Shown here piece after piece: positions 20,201-29,200 of a stretch of 64,000 nt of DNA. Source of the stretch: Mactra quadrangularis (taxonomy: Eukaryota > Mollusca > Bivalvia > Venerida > Mactridae); the NCBI GenBank assembly GCA_025267735.1, contig CM046309.1, positions 57,046,319 through 57,110,318 on the forward strand, written 5' to 3'. Every line of letters starts with the position of its first letter. The stretch's first letter is position 1. The position numbers and the translations under genes were made by a program. The notes beneath the pieces were generated by a model. It ran no database searches, had not been told where the DNA came from, and saw only the letters and a program-made list of their open reading frames with translations.

Positions 20201-23200
20201 CATTGAAGAAAAAGCAAGATCTCCCGTGGTTAAACAGAAGTACTAAACATATGATTAAAAAGAAAAAACGATTATATAAAAAAGCCAAAAAGTCTAATAG
20301 TAGCCAAGACTATGAAGAATTCAAATCATTCCGTGTTAAAGTGAGAAATAAAATGCATTCTGATTACCATAAATACTTGAATAGTTTACTGGATCCTGAT
20401 GAAGATAAGACTTCAAAAAATTTCTGGAAATATATAAAAGCTAGAAAGCAAGATTCATCGAATATTGGAACTTTAAAAGCAAATGGTCACATTGGAGACA
20501 CCCCACAAGCAAAAGCAAATCTCTTGAATGAACAATTCACATCTGTATTTACAAAAGAAAATATGTCGAACTTCCCAGATAAAGGTCCATCACCGTACAA
20601 GAAAATGAAGGATATTGAAATCAACGAGAATGGTGTTAAAAATTTGATCCATAAACTGAATGAGAAGAAAGCAACTGGTCCAGACAAAATACCTATTAAA
20701 ATCCTGAAAAACTGTGCGGATGAACTTGCACCAATCCTGACAAAGTTATTCAAACAGTCTGTTGGAACTGGAGAAGTTCCCTCTGAATGGAAAAAAGCTA
20801 ACGTGGTGCCCATATTCAAAAAAGGAGACCGGACAAAACCATCTAACTATCGCCCAGTATCGCTAACTCCGGTTATCTCGAAAATACTTGAACATATCAT
20901 CGTTTCACAACTGATGGATCATCTAGATTCTCAAAATATACTCATAGAAAATCAACATGGCTTCCGAGCTAGAAGATCATGCGAAAGCCAGTTGCTTATG
21001 ACAACAGATGACATAACAAAGGAATTGAACTCTGGAAAACAAGTTGACATTGCAATCCTTGATTTTGCAAAAGCGTTTGATAAGGTCCCACATAAGCGTT
21101 TATCACATAAGTTAGAATTCTATGGGGTATCTGGAACCACCCGTGCATGGATCGACTCATTCTAATCTGAAAGACAACAACAAGTTGTAGTGGACAATGA
21201 AACATCTGAAACTGTACCTGTAACATCTGGAGTACCCCAAGACACAGTACTTGGTCCAGCATTATTTCTGATTTATATAAATGATATAGCAGACAACATC
21301 AATTCTAACATACGTTTATTTGCAGACGACTGTGTTCTATATAAAACTATTAACAACATTACAGACAGTGAAACTCTTCAGGACGACCTGTCAAAACTGG
21401 AACATTGGAGTGAAACCTGGCAGATGGATTTTAATGTCAAGAAATGTGCCATCATGCGCTGTTCAACATCATCAACAAAACAACAGTTTGACTACAAAAT
21501 GAAAAATGAAATTTTAGAAGTAGTCCATCACCACCCATACTTGGGCATAGAAATCAGTGACACATTAAAATATAATTCACATATCGACTCAATTACTAAT
21601 AAATCTTCTTGTGTCCTCGGCTTCTTACGAAGAAATCTACGTTACTGTCCATCCAAAGTAAAAGAAAAAGCTTTCTTTAGTTTAGTAAGACCCAAACTTG
21701 AGTACGCGTCACCAATCTGGAACCCTTCTCAGAAGACTCAAATCAAACAACTAGAACAAATCCAGAGGAATGCTGCCAGGTGGGTTTCCAACACATATTA
21801 CAGTCATGACAACCCAACAAGTGTTTCTGAAATTATTGATAAATTACAATGGACAAGTCTAGAACAAAGTAGACAATGGGCAGATCTTACATTAATGTAC
21901 AAAGTAGTGAATTGTTTAGTTGCTGTACCAGTTATCTACCATCCTACTACTGCACATATTCATTCAACCAGAAGGAGTCATTGTCTTAAGTTTATTCCAT
22001 ATCAAACAAAGATCAACATTTATCGACATTCTTTCTTCCCAAGAACTGTTTATTTTTGGAACCTACTGCCTGAATCTGTCGTAACCTCCACCAATCTCTC
22101 ATACAGAGTTGTCGATCCTTACAGTGATCTATATCTCTGTAAACGTCTCGGGTTTTACAAGATTCTTGTAAAATAGTAATATAATTTAGATTTTGTATCT
22201 AAAGCGTAATTCGTCTTTTATATATATTATCTCAAATTTTTACGTGAAATATAATTTTATTACAGGCGAAATCCAATTTTTAAAGAGTTATATTTACAAG
22301 AACTATTTTCTTGTGAAACGTCTTCCTATTCTGAGTAATTTGGCTTTTTTACTCATCCGCAAAAAATGTCAACAATAGATGATATTGCTAAAAATTATGA
22401 CAAAAATTTAGTGCTAAGGGACTGTCAACGACAAGCCTTTGAAAATCTACAAGACAATAAAGGTGATCTGTTATTTAGTTTGTCTGTTGCGTTTGGACAA
22501 AATTCAAAAATTGTCACATGGTCGTTTTAAACGATCACGTGTTTGGGACTACTTTCGAGACGTTAACAGAGATAAAGATCACTGTAAGGATCGACAACTC
22601 TGTATGAGAGATTGAACCTCCACAAGCTTGGAATCTTTTAAGACCCATGTCCAGCTTGTACCAACAATCCAATTCTAAACTCATATGACTTTTTGTACAG
22701 TGTATATACATGTTGGTCTGTGGACTATTTTAATTTTATTGGAATATTAGACATTACCAATCATTACATAGTGACTTTTGTATTATAATTTTACTAAATT
22801 TGTTGGAACACTTCCACCTACTTGGTGTATAATGAACACCCTTGGCGTAGATGTCTACATAGTGGATTTTGCCAAGTACCACCATTGAAGTTGAAGTTGA
22901 ACTAAATTCCCTACTAACAGGTTGAGTTGTCCCAACGAAATATCCATGGGTTGAGTTGTCTACGGGTTGAGTTGTCTACGGGTTGAGTTGTCCCGGATCC
23001 GTAACTTTTGCTAACAATCTTTACTGAACACGCTGCAGTCTATACGGTGTTCGCCTAAGTTCAGAACGTGCGCTGCATACAAACTGTTCCTTTCCGCAAA
23101 CGTTTGCCCTACTCGCAAACGTTCTTGTTTATGAACCGTAGTAAAGGCGACCATGACAGTGCTGTTTTATTAAATTATCCTTTCATAATTCTCAGCCATA

Positions 23201-26200
23201 TCGGAGCTCTGGTCACAAGAGAGAACTAACTCCTCTATCAACACTTCCATCTACAATACAACATCATTGACAAATATAACAACATTAATTGATAGAGAAC
23301 AATCCGAACATAGCTCATCTGCTTACGAATTCTGGGAGTATGTATAAACTTTACTGTTTTATTATTTTGTGTTACAGGAGTACAATGGAATTGCATTTTC
23401 TGGTAAAAGTGGCATACTGTTATCATACATCAATTGGATTAAAGAAAGTTATCATCCAGCACAAGGCAGTTTATCAATTCTTTTTTTGTTTGTTTAATTT
23501 GGTTCAACACCTTAGCAAAAATATTGTGTAGGTCATTTCCCGGCGGTCGGTCATCCCACTCAGTGTTCCTGGGAAAGGCTAAATCTCTGGATTTAGATGT
23601 TAACCACTTGCTAGGCGCATGCGTCCGTCAATGACTGACAACTGCATTGCCTGATTAAGAATAAGTAGTAGACATCATTTTCATAATATTTGTTGTTGGT
23701 TTTTTTTGGAATATTTTTTGTTTGTTTGTTTGTTTGGGTTTTACGGCGCACCAACACAAAAAGGTCATATCGCGCCGAAATTTTTTGGAATATAATTGGA
23801 CATGAAATAATTTAATGTTTGCATGGTATTTACTGAAAGTTTTACACAGGTATAAAGTAATAGGCAGATCATCTGGTTTAGAAGAAATGGGAAGTCTACA
23901 AATACATTTAGTTATATGTTTATTTCTGGCATGGCTGTTCTGTGTATCAGCTGTCATCAAGGGTGTCAAGACTTTAGGCAAGGTATGTACTGACTAGTTC
24001 TTTTTCTATAGTTTTGATCATTTTTATACGACTATCGAAGACAAGTGCTGTAAAGTACTACTTTAGAGACCACATTGGTCTTCGCAAAATATGGAAATTT
24101 TAGAGTTTAATGTCCCTAAATTGAGAAGAAAATAGTCCCTAGATTACGATCATCGTCTTTGTGGGTCTATTAATTTACCTTTAATCTATTGTTATGGAAA
24201 GCTGACCCAACCTAGCTGCGTTTGCTCTTAATTTCAGAAATCAAACAGTTTCGTACGATTTTAGGTCTTTTCTTCATCTAGGCACCACCAGGCTAAAGTC
24301 AGACAATCCATTCATGTAAACATTTGACTTTCTCATTTTATACATGAATACCGATAGACGGATCTAGCGGGGGTCAGAACCCCTGGAATTTCCAAATTGT
24401 ACCTGTCTATTTGTGTATTTCTTGACTGTAAGTAATTTTTAAGTAGCATGAAGCAATTTGTCTCCGTGCCTAACAAAGATTTAATGGTTATGTAATTTTC
24501 ATTATTATTATGTTGCATTATTCTGCAAAATGTATATAATGTGGTTGTTCGAAAGTTTGGACCCCCTAGAAATGTTCCTGACCCCTCCCCCCTAGAAAAA
24601 AATCCTGGATCCGCCCCTGATACCGACTTGTGTTCTGATTGTACACTTACAATTCTATCTTTCAGGTTGTTTATGTAACAGCTACAGCTCCTTATGTGTT
24701 CTTAACCATTATGTTGATTAAGGGGTTGACCCTAGATGGGGCTATGGATGGAGTAAGGACCTTTTTGACCCCTGATTTCTCTAAACTTCTGACAGTACAA
24801 GTAAGTTACATCATAAGTATGTACTTGTCTTTTACTCGGACAGGTAACAATATGTTTGCTTTGTTTTAATCATGAGTGAAACAGAGAGTTCAACTTACGA
24901 TTTACCAACGCCTGTCGAGAGTCAATGTTATGCGATAGGCAACATGATTTCAGAGAGCAATGCTATACGAAACACGACAAAAACAGACTTGAGGGAAGAC
25001 ATTATGCCAAAATATACAACAATTGCTTTCCTAATAGAAGTTTGAAAACATACCTGTGACTGCAGCAGCAAAAGCACAGACCTTCCACACAACTAAAATG
25101 AAAAAATGGGTTGCTTTTACATTTTTTAATTTTGTTATAAAAAGAATGTCACAAACATGAATACTATAGCAGAAATCAAGAAGGATTTCCGCCTTGAAAC
25201 GCTCATCGGCAAAACACTAAGCACTGGGTGTTGCAACGAGGTTGCACCAATACGTTTAAATAAACAAGTGATACACCTGATTCTGCAGTTCATATACTTA
25301 AGAAGCTATATATTTACTATTTTTTTCATTCATTTGTTTGTTTACAGGTTTGGTTAGATGCAGCCATCCAAGTATTTTATTCTCTGGGTCCAACCTGGGG
25401 TGGAGTTATTACTATGGCTAGTTATAATCGATTCCATCAGAAGTCATTTTGGTTTGTATGACTGTATTTTTGGTCAAAAGTCTGATTTTATTTCTCAATT
25501 ATACGAATTTTGTATTATAATCATTGAAGTAATTAAACTGTTTTGTATTTGGGACATTTATAATGGACATCTTTTGTAGCACATGTATCATTCGTCCTCG
25601 CACAATAATGTATAAAATTCAGGCACGAAGGAAGCATTTTCAGATTGGGGGGGGGGCTAATTTGTTGAGATTTATTTTAAGAAAAAGAAAACATTACCTA
25701 ATGTCACAGTACTTATGTACTTACGTTCAATTTTACACTGCATTTGGGCATCTTGTTCACAAAAAGTGTTTGCAAAGTTGATTTTGCCGAAAAAGCACAC
25801 ATGTATCAATCAATTTAGTGTGACAGATTAAATAAAGATCCTCAATCACTATAACTGCTGAAAATATTTGGGGGGGGGGGGCTAAGCACCCCCTTGCCCC
25901 CCCTGTTCCTACGGGCCTGAAATTGAAGTCACCCTGCTTGGATTCTACCTCAACTTATTCACGAGACAATGTAGTATGTGTTTGTTTGACGTGTTTACAA
26001 TGTTACGTGTAAATTCCAACTTCTACTGGTGATAAAGTTTATATTTGCATAATTTGTAATTTCTCAATTTTACAGGTCATCAACTATGTGTGTTGTGTGC
26101 GCTGGTTTCACAGCATTCTTTAATGGACTAGTTGTTTTTACACTTCTTGGTTTTATGGCAAAGTCTTCGGGAAGGACAGTTGAAGAAGTCGCAAAACAAT

Positions 26201-29200
26201 CAGGTAATTTTTATACATCCAAAGCAAAGATTATACTACTGCTGGTTGTGTGTTCATCCATATTTCTAAGTAATGCAAATGATCTGTCTTTAAGAAATGA
26301 CTTTTCATATAGTTTCGACGACTTTAATTACCTGCGAAATGCAGCTGTTCAATTTATACCCTAAACAGTTATTGGTCCATTTTCCCAAGGTGTGCATGCA
26401 TGGTACGCCCACTTTGGTTTTGTATGCGTCATTGGAATTTTCAATTAATTAGCCCAAATAGATTAAAATAAAATCCCACTCAAAGTTTGGAATGAGGTTT
26501 GTCCTCAGATATTGTATTTAGTTATTATCCTTTCAGGACCAGGACTTGCTTTTATTGCTTTCCCTACAGCTTTAAGTCAGATGCCTGTACCACATTTATG
26601 GTCTGTTTTATTTTTTGTAATGTTGGTAGCGGTTGTGTTTGACAGTTTGGTAAGTGTAGACATTTATATTTACACAATATTTTTATGCTACTTTATCTTG
26701 TGGGTCAATTGACCATTCAGTGGGCGACCTTTTTATTTTAATAGCAATGCATTTACCCACAAATATAACCATGTGCTCTTTAGTATCTGTAAACCTTTGT
26801 TAAATATGCTGATAGGTAAGGTCATGGAAAGGTTCATTGATTCTGGGAAAGCTTCAGTATCTACTCAGTTGCAAATTGGTTGATCCAACATCATTGGTTT
26901 AAATCTTGAAAATTACATAGTCAGTCTGCTATATCTACTTATTAACATTTTACATCTTGTTCGTGATATACAGCCAGTTATTCTTGACTAAAAAAGTTCA
27001 ATCACCTTGTGCATTACATTGGCTAAATAGTAAAATGATTTTTTTGACGAACAGTGATTTTTCATTTTGTATCATTATATTACACGCAGAATGAACCGAC
27101 CTAAATGAAGATGTTGGGGCAAACATAAGTTATATTTACATGAACATTATGCCAAGCAGATCAAACTAGGCTGTTCATGCTAATTAATATGTGGGCACTA
27201 AAGCAGTGACACAGGACTTACTGTTTTGTATGTGGAGTGCTGCTGATTGGATGTTTTCGATTTTAGCAAGACAATTGCTACCTCACTTAGATAGGCTTGT
27301 GTTACATATGTTTGTGGTTTTAGAAAAGGTGTAATTCTAACCTCCATTGATTATACAATTTGATACATTGTTTTTATATTACAGTTTGGAATGTTTGAGA
27401 CAGTTACTAGTGGTATCATAGATTTATTTCCTCAACAACTTGTGTCCAAGAGAATATTAGTAAACATTATAACTGGTGTTTGTTTTTATTTGGCTGGATT
27501 ACCTTTAACAATGAATGTAAGTAGATCCATTTTATGGACGTTTTCATTATATTTACGAGGTCTGGTGTGGGCCATTGTGGGAATTAGGGCTCGCCCTTTT
27601 TTGTGTTATCCCTGGTGTTGGTGTGCTTGTCATAGCAAAATACCGTATGCTGTGATAGCATACATGATTGTTCGCTGCAGTCTGTAATTTTGCTATGTTT
27701 ACGCTATGCAAAATAAATATTATTATCATTATATAAGCAAGTCATATGTAAAATTTAAAATGGATTATTCCTTCGCTCCGTATATCACATGATATTATCT
27801 GCTTAATTCGATATTTGCCAATTATGGTTGTTGACTATTCATTAGTGATAAGAGGGATCATTTCTCATGTAGAGACGCTATCCCATAGTCATTTTGGCCA
27901 AGAGGCTACCACTTCACATACAAAGTTTGTAGACGTTCCGATTAATGTCAGTAGTTTGTTTATTTTGGCATAATTCGAGTTAATGCATGAATAAAAACAT
28001 TCACTTTGCTATAAAATGTGCTTTTTGTCTTCGTAATATGTTATGTTAAAATGCCTGCCGCTTGCACTGTATTATAATGACTTTAAGTTCTCTTTAACAT
28101 TTTATTTCAGGGTGGTATTTACCTGTTCCAATTAGCTGACTGGTATTTTTCAGCATTTGCTTTATTGATAGGATCATTGCTGGAATGTGTTGCTTTATGT
28201 TGGATTTATGGTACTGACAGATTTGCTAGAGATATATACATAATGACTGGTAGAGATGTATCTATTATATTACGTATCATGTGGTCTATAGTTATACCAA
28301 TATTCGTAACAGTAAGTATTTTACATTATCATTATAAAAGTTGGACTATCTAAGGGCAACAACTCTTTATAGAATAATCCATACCGAGTTCTGTCCCTTT
28401 GACATTATCAGTAAAGACTTAGACTGTATAATATTTATAATTGTACTTGTTATATTTGTTCGTCTTGAATGTGTGTGGTCTTAGCCATGAATATGTAAAA
28501 GACCAAAGGAATCTGTACTTCTTTGCCATAATTATTGTAAAAGGCCAAAGGCATATGTAATTCTTCACCATTAATATTGTAAATGGCCAAAGGCATATGT
28601 AATTCTTTACCATCAATATTGTAAATGGTCAAAAACATATGTAATTTTTTTGCCATGAATAATGTAAAAGACCAAAGGAGTATGTACTTCTTCACCATCA
28701 ATATTGTAAATGACCAAAGACATAAGTAATTCTTTACCATCAATATTGTAAATGGTCAAAGACATATGTAATTTTTTTGCCATGAATATTGTAAAAGGCC
28801 AAAGGTATATGTAATTCTTTGCAATCAATATTGTAAGTTATCAAAGGCATATGTAATTCTTTGCCTTGAATATTGTAAGTTATCAAAGGCATATGTAATT
28901 CTTTGCCATGAATAGTGTAAATGGCCAAATGCATTTGAAATGTCGTATTTGTCAAAATAAAGATAATGATTAAAGCAAAAAGTTTGACTGTCATATGGAA
29001 ACACCTCTCTATTTACAGAATTTTGGTATTAAATATTCATACCAATTTGTGTCCCATTGGATATGACATAGAGAAGCAACTTTGTACACAGCTAGTTTAA
29101 TCAAGAACACATATAAACATAGGGCTCATGTTTGTTTTTAGGGTGTTTTACTCGTTTTAAGGCAATTGTGTTCAATTATATTACTAACTCGTCGAAACAG

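Larger units (their letters stand above)
18412..22176 (+). pseudogene. CR1-like non-LTR retrotransposon ORF (PHD finger, endonuclease, RT), one premature stop
   Basis: One frame of 1,255 codons from the first ATG, interrupted only by TAA at 21163. Domains in order: hydrophobic segment ~38-50; 2A-like GDIEIQPGP at 117-125; C4HC3 PHD-like zinc finger ~128-180; S/T-rich linker; exonuclease-endonuclease-phosphatase nuclease ([19 protein letters not shown]); long K-rich linker; reverse transcriptase ([25 protein letters not shown]). The stop falls between the RT motif with the first catalytic Asp and the FADD box, so the enzyme is split. The usual Gly after SGVPQ is Asp, a second sign of decay. 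It sits in intron 3 of the transporter gene, same strand. Jockey/CR1 clade by domain order; exact family not determined. Confidence 0.93.
18161..23032. mobile_element. TTGAGTTGTC-type MITE split by a CR1-like insertion
   Basis: The left arm 18161-18235 (CCTGTTCAAT, AACGTTCCGTAACG, ACAACTCAACCCGAGACAAC) and right arm 22920-23032 (four GGTTGAGTTGTC units, then ACTGAACACG) are inverted relative to each other. They match an uninterrupted 210-bp copy at 47828-48037. The intervening ~4.7 kb is the LINE. Confidence 0.7.

Noticed and set aside
28419..28994. Four overlapping minus-strand frames with a 14-residue repeat
   Set aside because: Follow from the 42-bp period of the intronic minisatellite.
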